Shown in pieces: positions 1 through 6,615 of a DNA stretch of 10,740 nt. The stretch covers positions 1-10,740 of the forward strand of contig JACDGC010000072.1 of assembly GCA_013815535.1 (NCBI GenBank). Direction: 5' to 3'. Source of the stretch: Ktedonobacterales bacterium (GTDB lineage Bacteria > Chloroflexota > Ktedonobacteria > Ktedonobacterales > JACDGC01). Both the position numbers and the translations under genes were made by a program. A model generated the notes under the pieces. That model saw only the letters and a list, made by a program, of their open reading frames with translations. It searched no databases and had not been told where the DNA came from. The first letter of the stretch is position 1. Each line of letters begins with the position of its first letter.

Positions 1-43
1 GATTCACCGCGCATGTTCGTGGAGAGATAGCCGACCTGCGGAT

Positions 44-63
44 AAAAGCGTGTAGCCGCTTTT
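44..63. terminator. Small stem-loop with A/T flanks
   Basis: A perfect 7-bp inverted repeat (AAAAGCG / CGCTTTT) encloses a 6-nt loop. Because the arms start with an A-run and end with a T-run, it could act as a weak terminator in either direction. It lies just beyond the larger palindrome at 65-142, downstream of the minus-strand helix-turn-helix pseudogene. The function is inferred from shape only. Confidence 0.3.
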
Positions 64-64
64 C

Positions 65-142
65 GAGGGTCAGCCGAGATACTTGTAAATGGGTGCCACT
101 AGCGTTAGTGGCACCCATTTACAAGTATCTCGGCTGACCCTC
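65..142. repeat. Perfect 37-bp inverted repeat with 4-nt loop
   Basis: Bases 65-101 are the exact reverse complement of 106-142, with only GCGT between them. This is a 78-nt near-perfect palindrome without a mismatch. On the minus strand the arm at 106-142 contains the last codons (EGQPRYL, then TAA at 119-121) of the helix-turn-helix pseudogene, so the other arm is an inverted copy of that gene's 3' end. A bidirectional terminator is possible, with a short TTTT run at 145-148. However, a perfect arm this long that includes coding sequence looks more like an inverted duplication or a fold-back (MITE-like) remnant. Confidence 0.9.
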
Positions 143-284
143 AATTTTCGCGAGCGCAATGCGTGATTCATTGCCCACCCGCAACGCCTAAATTTTGCCA
201 GCCCGAATCCATCGTCGTACCGTAAACGGATTCAATCCCAGGTATCCAGCCGATGCGCAAAAAGCGCTCCGGTTCTTTGCTCAT
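119..284 (-). pseudogene. Excisionase-like helix-turn-helix protein, frameshifted and interrupted
   Basis: This is the remnant of a small DNA-binding protein of the excisionase/MerR-like helix-turn-helix type. From the ATG at 282-284 the first frame reads MSKEPERFLRIG. The rest of the domain continues in another frame as GYLGLNPFTVRRWIRAGKI, a typical helix-turn-helix with an RRWI recognition helix. An amber TAG (188-190) follows, then ALRVGNESRIALAKIEG and a TAA at 119-121. About 8 nt appear to be missing near 256-262, judging from the family's usual spacing before YLGLNP. With two lesions in about 165 bp the gene is dead. The intact gene would have been about 55-60 residues, the size of stand-alone excisionase-like regulators. 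It lies downstream of the STAND gene and ends inside the 65-142 palindrome. Confidence 0.75.
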
Positions 285-296
285 GGTACGCTTAAT

Positions 297-322
297 ATTA
301 TATCCGCAAACATTTTAGTCAA
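297..322 (-). promoter_or_regulatory. Promoter-like sequence ahead of the helix-turn-helix pseudogene
   Basis: On the minus strand TTGACT (317-322) precedes a perfect TATAAT (297-302). The spacer is only 14 bp, but the overlapping TAATAT gives 16 bp. The patch is AT-rich compared with its surroundings and ends 12 bp before the ATG at 282-284. It partly fills the 45-bp gap behind the STAND gene. The match is by eye only and the spacing is suboptimal. Confidence 0.4.
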
Positions 323-329
323 CTGCTGC

Positions 330-1508
330 TTACCCCTCACGCCCATGGATTTTTGCCAGGAAGCGTGTATGCCTCGTTGCTTGATAGGGGGTAGCACTTC
401 CAGATGTGGGCAGCGATTTGAGGCCAAGTTGCTTTTGGAGTCGCTCACTCTTCTGTTGGTGCTTGGCCGCTTCATGCACCCGACCTGAACCTTCGAGGGC
501 TTGCGCCAAGAGGTTATGGTCGATGCAAAGACTCAGCCGATCTTTGGTGTCTTGATCAATGGCGAGCGCGGCCTGAAGCAACTGTTCGGCCTGGTAGAAA
601 CGTCGCTGATGTAAATGAACCTTGGCGAGCAGCGTCAAGGCATAGCCTTCTTCTCGACGGTTTTGGGTGCGTTGTAACAATGGGAGACCTTCCTCAACCA
701 GATGGATGGCCGCTTCATCTCGCTCCTCTAAATAGGCCACTTCTCCGAGCCGCACTAAATCAACGCCCTCGCCAATCTGATCGAGCATCTCTCGATCAAA
801 TACCAAGCCCTGATTGAACAGCTCTTTTGCTTGTGGACAATGGCCCTGGCGCATGGCCACTTCACCTAGGCCGGTAATGCACAAACTTTCTATCCGCCGA
901 TCACCGAGGTGCTGTCCCAGTGTCCTACTCCGCTCATAGTAATCCAGGGCTTGCTCGTAATGTTCTTCGTTGAAGGCAGCGAGACCTAACTCATACACCG
1001 CCATGGCTTCGAGATAGGGCTGCTTGAGACGGCGCGCACGTTCGTAGGCATTTTCAAAATGGGTGCGTGCCGCCGCGAGTTGATATAAGTTTCGCAAGAT
1101 GATCCCGATATTGAGGAGTGCCCCACTGGCAAAACGTCCATCGTTCTCTAATACCAGACGAAAATACGCTTCAGCTTCTTCCATATGGCCCCGCACCCGC
1201 GCATTGTGTCCTAAGCCAAGTCGGATCAATTCGCAGCGTTCATCTCCTGGCATCCCCGTTTGCACCAACTCCAGCCCTTTTTGGTAAGCGGCATCCGAGC
1301 GAGCAAAGCTGCCAAGCGAACTTTCGGTATGCCCGTGCCAGTAATACAGATGAAAAAGGAGCGCATGCCACTCCGGCAAACTTTCCGCTGGCACCTGGTT
1401 GGCCATCTGCTCCGCTGCGGCGATGCCTAACGGCAGATAGTGCACCAGCGGTTTGATCTGCCAGGCAGCACTCCAAAAGCTCACCATCCGGGCACACAGA
1501 CACGCCAA
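330..1508 (-). CDS. TPR-repeat C-terminal half of a split STAND protein
   Basis: The 392 residues, read from a TTG at 1508, are almost entirely tetratricopeptide-like helical repeats with about 40-residue spacing. Examples are the segments starting ALLNIGIILRNL, AMAVYELGLAAF, SLCITGLGEVAM and ALTLLAKVHLHQ. In NB-ARC/TPR STAND proteins such repeats form the sensor arm that holds the ATPase inactive until a ligand or partner binds. The same frame is open back to 1619, where it meets a TAA (1620-1622) ending the NB-ARC half. The intervening codons encode AHLLDRYPDAQLADVGVDEA, which also looks like repeat sequence. This piece is therefore best read as the distal half of one gene. The TTG has no clear ribosome-binding site, so separate translation is doubtful. 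The C-terminal tail after LQKQLGLKSL is not repeat-like. Confidence 0.75.
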   Translation of the reverse strand: MACLCARMVSFWSAAWQIKPLVHYLPLGIAAAEQMANQVPAESLPEWHALLFHLYYWHGHTESSLGSFARSDAAYQKGLELVQTGMPGDERCELIRLGLGHNARVRGHMEEAEAYFRLVLENDGRFASGALLNIGIILRNLYQLAAARTHFENAYERARRLKQPYLEAMAVYELGLAAFNEEHYEQALDYYERSRTLGQHLGDRRIESLCITGLGEVAMRQGHCPQAKELFNQGLVFDREMLDQIGEGVDLVRLGEVAYLEERDEAAIHLVEEGLPLLQRTQNRREEGYALTLLAKVHLHQRRFYQAEQLLQAALAIDQDTKDRLSLCIDHNLLAQALEGSGRVHEAAKHQQKSERLQKQLGLKSLPTSGSATPYQATRHTRFLAKIHGREG

Positions 1509-1619
1509 TCCTTCATCATCACCGATTTGTTGAGCATGGTCGAGTGCCTGGAGAATATTGGCCTCATCGACCCCAACATCAGCGAGTTGCGCATCAGGAT
1601 AGCGGTCAAGCAGATGGGC

Positions 1620-3083
1620 TTAATAGCGACAGATGGTGGAGTAGAGCGGCTGCTGTTGCGCTCCGTCTGCTTGGGTGAAATGTTGAAGCGCCAGGGTATA
1701 CAATAACGGATGCAGATGCAGGCGGCTTTGGTGTACCTTGACTGATCCAGCGTGCGGCGAAGCCGCCTCTAGCAAGCCGTACCGGATTAAGCGATCAATC
1801 GCAAAGCCTGGTGCCTGGTGATCAAGATACGTTGCCAGCGCTACAGCGGCTTCGCGACTGAACTCAGGGGTGCCAAATGCCGCTAGGCCCGTAAAGATCT
1901 GGCGGCAGAGGGGATGGATACGTTCGATGTTTTGCAGACTCTTTTCAAGAATAAGCGCCACCATCCGATTTTGATCTTCGGCAGGCAGAGCCAGGGGATC
2001 GGCACGAAGTTCAGCCAACAATTCGCCCAGATCGCGCTGACATTCAGCAGCATAGCAACCAGCCAATCGCACCGCTAACGTATGGTGATATAACGCGGCA
2101 ACGAGTTGGGGCAGGAGCGCGGCTTCATCAGCATCCACTGGCTGTCCATAGCATTGCCGAAAGAGATCAACCGCGTGGTCGCTGGATAATTCGCGCACTT
2201 CCCATAAAGCTTCTGGGGGAAATGCGCCAAAGGCCAACCGCGATGTCACCACAATCTGGGGAGTGGTTCCCGCAAATGGCTGCACCAATTCTGTAAAACG
2301 GACTTCTCCTTGCACATCATCAAGGACCACGAGCGCATCGCGCTCGCGCAACGTTTCATGCATTAGATGAGCAAGCTGTTCCCCGCCCAAAGGGGAGTCC
2401 ACCTGGCATCCAAAGCTTTGGGCAACTTCGGCCCAAATGTCGCGCACGTCGTGGAGTTCGCTGCAATTGACGACAACAATGCCGGCAGGAAACGCTCCCC
2501 CTTGTTGGAGGCGCGTCACAACATGCCCAACCAAGGCCGTTTTCCCGATGCCACCGATTCCTCGCACGCCACTGATCCGGTCGCCTGGCGGAGGTGTGCT
2601 GAGGCGCTGGGTTAACCAGTGTACATCCGCATCACGGCCTACAAACTGGCGGGGCGTTCTGAGCTTCCAGAGGTGATGAGGCGCGGTGGTTTGTTCTTCC
2701 GACGTGGCATTGTTCCCCCGCGCAAGATACGTCATCAAGTGACCAAGCCGTTCCTCTTCACGGCTCGGCACCTGATGATTGATGAGCAATTCGAGCATAC
2801 CTCGTATGGCAGTGACATCATGCGCCATATGTTGCTGAGTTTTCAGGAGTTCTAACCCATTTGCCGCTTGGAAGAGTGGGCGATATTTTTCACTCAGGAT
2901 GATTTCGTGAAAGAAAAATGCGAGGAAATCGAAAGCACCTTGCTCAAATTCCTCTCGATATTCGCGCACCATCGTTGGAAAACGCGCGCCGTCTTTGAGC
3001 CAGGTAGCAGCCAATCTGGCTGCAGCTTCGTCAAGGTTACTATGGAGGAGTTCCTTGGCTAATGTTGCTGATTGGGTTATCAA
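1620..3083 (-). CDS. NB-ARC (STAND) ATPase half of a split NB-ARC/TPR protein
   Basis: A STAND-class signalling ATPase. With the TTG at 3083 as residue 1 it has 487 residues: a helical N-terminal region (1-140) of unknown function, a P-loop GIGGIGKT (175-182), Walker B LVVLDD (251-256), the sensor-1/RNBS-B-like IVVTSR (277-282) and a winged-helix region ending in LHPLL (near 457), in the place of the MHD motif. The usual GLPLAL motif is degraded to HHTLAV. The family couples ATP binding to oligomerisation in regulation or defence. The frame stays open upstream to 3539, but those residues are low-quality sequence overlapping a hairpin (3150-3170) and a transporter remnant, so a start near 3083 is preferred. 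An ATG at 3192 is the alternative; neither has a good ribosome-binding site. The TAA at 1620-1622 cuts the protein from its TPR half in the same frame. Confidence 0.75.
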   Translation of the reverse strand: MITQSATLAKELLHSNLDEAAARLAATWLKDGARFPTMVREYREEFEQGAFDFLAFFFHEIILSEKYRPLFQAANGLELLKTQQHMAHDVTAIRGMLELLINHQVPSREEERLGHLMTYLARGNNATSEEQTTAPHHLWKLRTPRQFVGRDADVHWLTQRLSTPPPGDRISGVRGIGGIGKTALVGHVVTRLQQGGAFPAGIVVVNCSELHDVRDIWAEVAQSFGCQVDSPLGGEQLAHLMHETLRERDALVVLDDVQGEVRFTELVQPFAGTTPQIVVTSRLAFGAFPPEALWEVRELSSDHAVDLFRQCYGQPVDADEAALLPQLVAALYHHTLAVRLAGCYAAECQRDLGELLAELRADPLALPAEDQNRMVALILEKSLQNIERIHPLCRQIFTGLAAFGTPEFSREAAVALATYLDHQAPGFAIDRLIRYGLLEAASPHAGSVKVHQSRLHLHPLLYTLALQHFTQADGAQQQPLYSTICRY

Positions 3084-3149
3084 GAGTGTGGTTTGACTTG
3101 GTTCCGATGTAAAGTTTTGACAGTGAACCCAAATGGGAAAAGCCCTCGC

Positions 3150-3170
3150 GCACAAGGATCGGCCTTGTGC
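3150..3170 (-). terminator. GC-rich hairpin before the STAND gene, possible terminator
   Basis: A perfect 8-bp inverted repeat (GCACAAGG / CCTTGTGC) has a 5-nt loop. Reading on the minus strand, it is followed after about 8 nt by CTTTT. It lies between the transporter remnant and the STAND gene and could end transcription arriving from the antiporter. It also argues that the STAND protein starts downstream of it. Confidence 0.4.
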
Positions 3171-3287
3171 CGAAGCGCCTTCTCGCTTTGCCATAGATAA
3201 TGGCGGGACAGAAAAGGCGTGCGAGATTTTTTCGATGCGCCGCTTCCCTTCATGGTCCCGACACCGAATTGCGCATAACCCGCCAGG

Positions 3288-3301
3288 AATCATGGCAAAA
3301 C
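3288..3301. repeat. 14-bp motif repeated in inverted orientation at 10468-10481
   Basis: The bases AATCATGGCAAAAC are the exact reverse complement of 10468-10481. The two copies flank the GC-rich block that contains tnsAB, tnsC, the toxin pair and the antiporter, where inverted end motifs of a Tn7-like element would be expected. A single 14-bp match in a window this size can occur by chance, and similarity does not extend beyond it. This is only a candidate left-end transposase site. The gene-free stretch 3084-3381 otherwise shows only the hairpin at 3150-3170. Confidence 0.3.
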
Positions 3302-3381
3302 GCGACGATTTGCCGAGTGAGCACATGCCACCCCTGTGCTGAACTCCCGGCAGCGGATCGCTTGTCTGCCCAGGCATCGGC

Positions 3382-3549
3382 TTAGCGGTGGGCGTCCGTC
3401 CAGGCATGCCGCGCTTCCTGGATGCCATAAGCAACCACGACCAGACTGGCCAGGGGGTCCGCCCACCACCATGAGATCGGCGCGGAAGATCGGCACCAGC
3501 CGCCCCCTGGCACCACGTCCCCTGCGCCGCATTCATCACGGTCCCCCGC
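3382..3549 (-). pseudogene. Decayed C-terminal piece of a cation-efflux (CDF) transporter
   Basis: One minus-strand frame, open from 3549 to a TAA at 3382-3384, ends with SWWWADPLASLVVVAYGI followed by QEARHAW (3382-3474). The W-W-A-D-P-L-A motif leading into a hydrophobic helix is characteristic of the last transmembrane helix of small cation diffusion facilitator proteins, which export divalent metals in exchange for protons. Upstream the frame is closed by a TAG at 3550-3552. A second frame (about 3541-3598) reads HREARSLLVDPAP, which may be another shifted piece. No start codon or other transmembrane helices are found, and only 103 bp separate the open stretch from the antiporter stop. 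It is a remnant rather than a gene. The family assignment rests on one short motif. Confidence 0.4.
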
Positions 3550-3652
3550 CTACAACCGGCGCGGGATCGACCAGCAATGAACGCGCCTCACGGTGCATGC
3601 CGCTGCTCACGTAGGGGGCGTCGTGCCGCTAGAGGCCTGACCGCCGAGCGGG

Positions 3653-5269
3653 TCATGCCGGTTCCTCGGTGACCGGCTCCGCGTATGTTTCCCCCATCAC
3701 CGCATCCAGGCGGGATCGCGCGGGGTCCTCCGCCCGCAGGACCTGGGCGTCGAGGTCGTCGAGCACCGTGTGCAGCGCCGCTGAAGAGAGCCGCCCCTGT
3801 TCCCCCGCTTCACGCACCGCCTCGCGTTGCACCCGCAAGAGATGCAACTGGGTCGTGTGGGCTTCCTCTTGCACCAGGGTGGCATTTTGGGTGTAGCACT
3901 CTGCTAGGATCTGCTGCTGTTCCTGGAGTTGGGTCGTGTACTGCGCTTCCAGTGCGTCCAGGGTCGGGGTCGCCGCCCGCGCCTCCTGGCGGAAGCGCAC
4001 GAGTTCGTGCTGGGCGGCGATGAGCATCTGGACCCGCCCCCAAGCCACCTCAAAGGCCGTCGTCGCCGTCGCTGCCAGGATGCCCCAACGGGTGAGCAGG
4101 GGAGCCAGCGTCAATCCCTGGACCAGCAGGGTGAAGAGGACGATGCCAAACGTCAGCGTCAGGAGCAACGCACGGTCGGGATAGGCCAGCGGCAGGCTCA
4201 ACGCGGCGGCGAGCGAGACGGCCCCACGCAGCCCCGCCCACACCAGGACGCGCCCCCAGTGGGCCGGGAGCGGCGTGCGGCGCAGGATGAGCACCCCCAC
4301 GGTGAGGCCCACCACCACCATGCGCGCCAGTACCACCGCCAGGATTGTCCCCAGCAATTGCCACACGAGATTGGGCGCGCCCTGGGCCAGGCTGAGTTCC
4401 GCGATGGGACGCAGTTGCAGGCCGACGAGCAAAAACAGCAGCGAGTTGGCGAGGAAGTCGAGGAACTCCCAGGTCGCCCCCGCCGCCACCCGTGTCGTCG
4501 GCGACATCACCCGCCGCCCGCGTGCGCCCAAGGTCAAGGCCGCCGTGACCGTCTCCAGCGGCCCCGAACTCCCGATGGCGGTGGCAAGCAGATAGCCGCC
4601 ATAAGCCAGGATGAGCGTCACGGCGGTCTCCAGCAAGGCATCGTCGAAGCGGGCCAGGAGCAGACCGCCCAGGATGCCGACGCCGATGCCCAGCGCAATG
4701 CCGCCGACGACCTCGATGAGCACCTGTTCGGTCACGCCCAACGGGGTCACCACGTGGCCCGTAATGGTGCTGAGCAGGGTGGCGAAGACCACCAGCGCGG
4801 TGCCGTCATTGAACAAGCTCTCCCCCGTGACGATGGCCGCCAGCCGTCGTGGGGCCCCGACCTCGCCAAAGAGCGCCAGCACTGCCACCGGGTCCGTCGC
4901 GGCGACGATGGCCCCAAAGAGCAGGGCCGTGAGCCAGGGCAGCTGCGCCACCACGTGCAGCGCCAGCCCGACCAACGCCGCCGTGAGCAGGACCCCCGGA
5001 AAGGCCAGCGTGGTGATGACGACGAGGTTGCGCCGCACATCGCGCAGATCGAGGCGATAGGCCCCATGGAAGAGCAGCACCGGTAAAAAGAGCGTCAGGA
5101 TGATGCCCGGGGAGAGCACGAAGGAGGGCACCCCTGGTACGAAGGCGATGGCCCCGCCGACGACCACCAGCGCGACGCTGGCGGGGATATGCAGACGCCG
5201 CACCACCGCCGCCACCAGGACGACAATGATGAGCAAGGTCAAGAACACACCAACCGTGGTTTCGGGCAT
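3653..5269 (-). CDS. Na+/H+ antiporter, CPA1 (NhaP/SOD2-like) family
   Basis: A 538-residue membrane antiporter exchanging cytoplasmic Na+ (or K+/Li+) for H+ across the inner membrane. Residues 1-400 form about 12 hydrophobic helices. Family signatures are present: the ion-binding TDP (125-127) in GAIVAATDPVAV, GESLFNDGTALVVF with N154-D155, and WAGLRGAVSLAAALSLP with R348. All key residues look intact. The C-terminal 130 residues (about 405-538) are hydrophilic and Glu/Gln-rich, probably a cytosolic helical or coiled-coil regulatory tail. The start is the ATG at 5269, with AGGAGG about 4 nt upstream; the open frame further upstream is arginine-rich filler. The gene has its own promoter (5351-5380) and leader hairpin, so it is probably transcribed separately from tnsC. 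It is likely cargo of the mobile block, or a neighbouring ion-homeostasis gene. Confidence 0.92.
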   Translation of the reverse strand: MPETTVGVFLTLLIIVVLVAAVVRRLHIPASVALVVVGGAIAFVPGVPSFVLSPGIILTLFLPVLLFHGAYRLDLRDVRRNLVVITTLAFPGVLLTAALVGLALHVVAQLPWLTALLFGAIVAATDPVAVLALFGEVGAPRRLAAIVTGESLFNDGTALVVFATLLSTITGHVVTPLGVTEQVLIEVVGGIALGIGVGILGGLLLARFDDALLETAVTLILAYGGYLLATAIGSSGPLETVTAALTLGARGRRVMSPTTRVAAGATWEFLDFLANSLLFLLVGLQLRPIAELSLAQGAPNLVWQLLGTILAVVLARMVVVGLTVGVLILRRTPLPAHWGRVLVWAGLRGAVSLAAALSLPLAYPDRALLLTLTFGIVLFTLLVQGLTLAPLLTRWGILAATATTAFEVAWGRVQMLIAAQHELVRFRQEARAATPTLDALEAQYTTQLQEQQQILAECYTQNATLVQEEAHTTQLHLLRVQREAVREAGEQGRLSSAALHTVLDDLDAQVLRAEDPARSRLDAVMGETYAEPVTEEPA

Positions 5270-5305
5270 GACGCCTCCTCTTGGGGGGGGATGGGCACAC
5301 AAAAT

Positions 5306-5331
5306 GCCGGGAGCCGACCAAGCTTCCCGGC
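5306..5331 (-). promoter_or_regulatory. Leader hairpin upstream of the antiporter
   Basis: In the predicted 5' leader, GCCGGGA pairs with TCCCGGC. The stem extends by AGC/GC pairing with one bulged A, leaving a short TTGGTCG loop. It lies about 37 nt before the ATG and is followed by a C-run and the ribosome-binding site. It could modulate translation or RNA stability. I do not recognise it as a known riboswitch class. Confidence 0.4.
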
Positions 5332-5350
5332 GCACTGTCCTACTGCTACG

Positions 5351-5380
5351 AGTATGCCGATGCGAGGTTCCTGCTGTCAA
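5351..5380 (-). promoter_or_regulatory. Sigma-70-type promoter for the antiporter
   Basis: On the minus strand a perfect TTGACA (5375-5380) is followed by an 18-bp spacer and CATACT (5351-5356; 4 of 6 to TATAAT). Transcription would start near 5344, giving a leader of about 75 nt with the hairpin at 5306-5331. The rest of the 263-bp gap between tnsC and the antiporter (5270-5532) shows no convincing gene. Confidence 0.55.
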
Positions 5381-5516
5381 GGTCCTTGCAGGGATCTTTG
5401 TCAGACCCCTGCGTCTCATCCTACGAAGGTGGCAGTGCCAGAGGAAGGAGCGGGCCGCTGGATTCCCCCGATGTGATGAACCCAGCCGACGGCTCAGCAC
5501 ATACGCCAGAAGAACA

Positions 5517-5556
5517 CGCAAACACGGCTCCGTCAGGAACCGTCTGCGGTTTTGCG
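5517..5556 (-). terminator. Imperfect hairpin spanning the tnsC stop codon
   Basis: Around the TGA of tnsC, ACGGCTCC and GGAACCGT pair with one mismatch around GTCA, and outer CGCAAA / TTTGCG arms extend the fold. There is no clear U-run afterwards. It could slow or end transcription after tnsC or protect the mRNA end, but the evidence is structural only. Confidence 0.25.
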
Positions 5557-6615
5557 CGGACGCCCACGTCCGCGCTTCGGCTTCGTGGCGTCGTTCCCCG
5601 CTCCCAGAGAGGGGTCCGGGGGCGGATCTGCGGGCATCCCCAACACCGCCCGCAGATCGCTGATCTTCGTGGCACTCTTCACCAATCGCTGCTCTCCACT
5701 GGCGGCCTCACTGCCCATGCTCCAACTGCGCGCAACGGTCGGCGCGCTCTGCTCCACCAAGGGCCACGTCACCCGCCCCCCTGGGGTGGCGAGGGCTGCC
5801 GCCAGCGCCTCCACCAGCCAGTCCTTGACATTGCCGATACAGCCAATGCTGCGTTCGTAGAGCAAGAACCAGTGGCGCAAAATCTCCTCTTGCTCGCACG
5901 GGACGCCCAGATGCTCGAGCAGGTAGTTCACCGCTCCCAGAAACGCCGTGCGTTCCTCCGCATCGGTGTAGTGATAGCGCGCGAAGTGCACATCGCGTCC
6001 GCGCCGGGCGGCCTGTCCACTCAGATTGCGAAAGTCGAGCAGATCGTAGTTGCCACCGAGCACATGCAGCACTTCGGTCACGTTGGTCATCGATTTGAGC
6101 CAGTCGAGTTGATCCAGGAGCTGCTGGGCCTTGTCCACCTTCATGAGCAGTTGAGCCTCGTCGATGATCACCGCCCGCACCTGCAACCGTTGGAGCGCCG
6201 CTTCCATCCCATCGCGCAGGTCCAGCCAGTCCACCTCGGTGCGGCTGCGATTGCGGCCCTTGGTATCCTGCACATTCACCAGCACCTGCTTGGCCACGAC
6301 ATGTTCCCCCAGTTGGCCGAGCACCTGGCGATAGTAGTCGATGCGGCTGAACACGCCATTGTCGCCGACCCGCGCCTCCACCCGGACCACCGGCACCGTG
6401 CCGGGAGCCGCCTCGGCGGTGAACCGTGCGACGATCTGGCGCAGCATCGTCGATTTGCCCACGCCCGGTGCTCCGTACACCAGCAGATGGGCCGCGCTGG
6501 CTTTCTCACGGATCGCGGCCGTCACCTGCTCATCAACGGTGGCGAGAGCGGGATGATTGACCCGCACCAATTTGAAGGCGGCCACACACGCTTCCGCCTC
6601 CTTGCGACTCACCAT
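5533..6615 (-). CDS. tnsC: TnsC-like AAA+ transposition ATPase with AT-hook tail
   Basis: A 360-residue AAA+ ATPase that, in Tn7-like elements, assembles on target DNA and passes the target signal to the TnsA/TnsB transposase. Visible motifs are Walker A GAPGVGKS (48-55), Walker B AVIIDEAQ (148-155) and a sensor-1-like VLGGNYDLLDF near N189. Residues 196-235 carry the RNLSGQAARRGRDVHF segment typical of the TnsC/TniB group. The C-terminus is basic and contains RGRPRK (350-355), a classic AT-hook, unusual for the family. The start ATG (6613-6615) shares its A with the TAA of tnsAB (TAATG), and GAGGAG lies about 7 nt upstream, so translational coupling is expected. No tniQ/tnsD gene follows, which is where one is often found. 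TniB is the alternative name; TnsC fits better because a TnsA domain is present. Confidence 0.88.
   Translation of the reverse strand: MVSRKEAEACVAAFKLVRVNHPALATVDEQVTAAIREKASAAHLLVYGAPGVGKSTMLRQIVARFTAEAAPGTVPVVRVEARVGDNGVFSRIDYYRQVLGQLGEHVVAKQVLVNVQDTKGRNRSRTEVDWLDLRDGMEAALQRLQVRAVIIDEAQLLMKVDKAQQLLDQLDWLKSMTNVTEVLHVLGGNYDLLDFRNLSGQAARRGRDVHFARYHYTDAEERTAFLGAVNYLLEHLGVPCEQEEILRHWFLLYERSIGCIGNVKDWLVEALAAALATPGGRVTWPLVEQSAPTVARSWSMGSEAASGEQRLVKSATKISDLRAVLGMPADPPPDPSLGAGNDATKPKRGRGRPRKTADGS

Noticed and set aside
3084..3539. N-terminal extension of the STAND open frame to an upstream ATG
   Set aside because: These residues are Arg/Gly/Pro-rich filler overlapping a terminator-like hairpin and a transporter remnant in another frame.
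3929..5086. Long plus-strand open frame opposite the antiporter (385 codons)
   Set aside because: It is rich in Arg, Gln, His and Gly with no fold signature, and it lies antisense to a clear antiporter with intact motifs. GC-rich coding DNA commonly leaves such open frames.
5270..5521. N-terminal extension of the antiporter frame
   Set aside because: It is Arg-rich and crosses the promoter and leader hairpin. The ATG at 5269 has a good ribosome-binding site and begins the first membrane helix.
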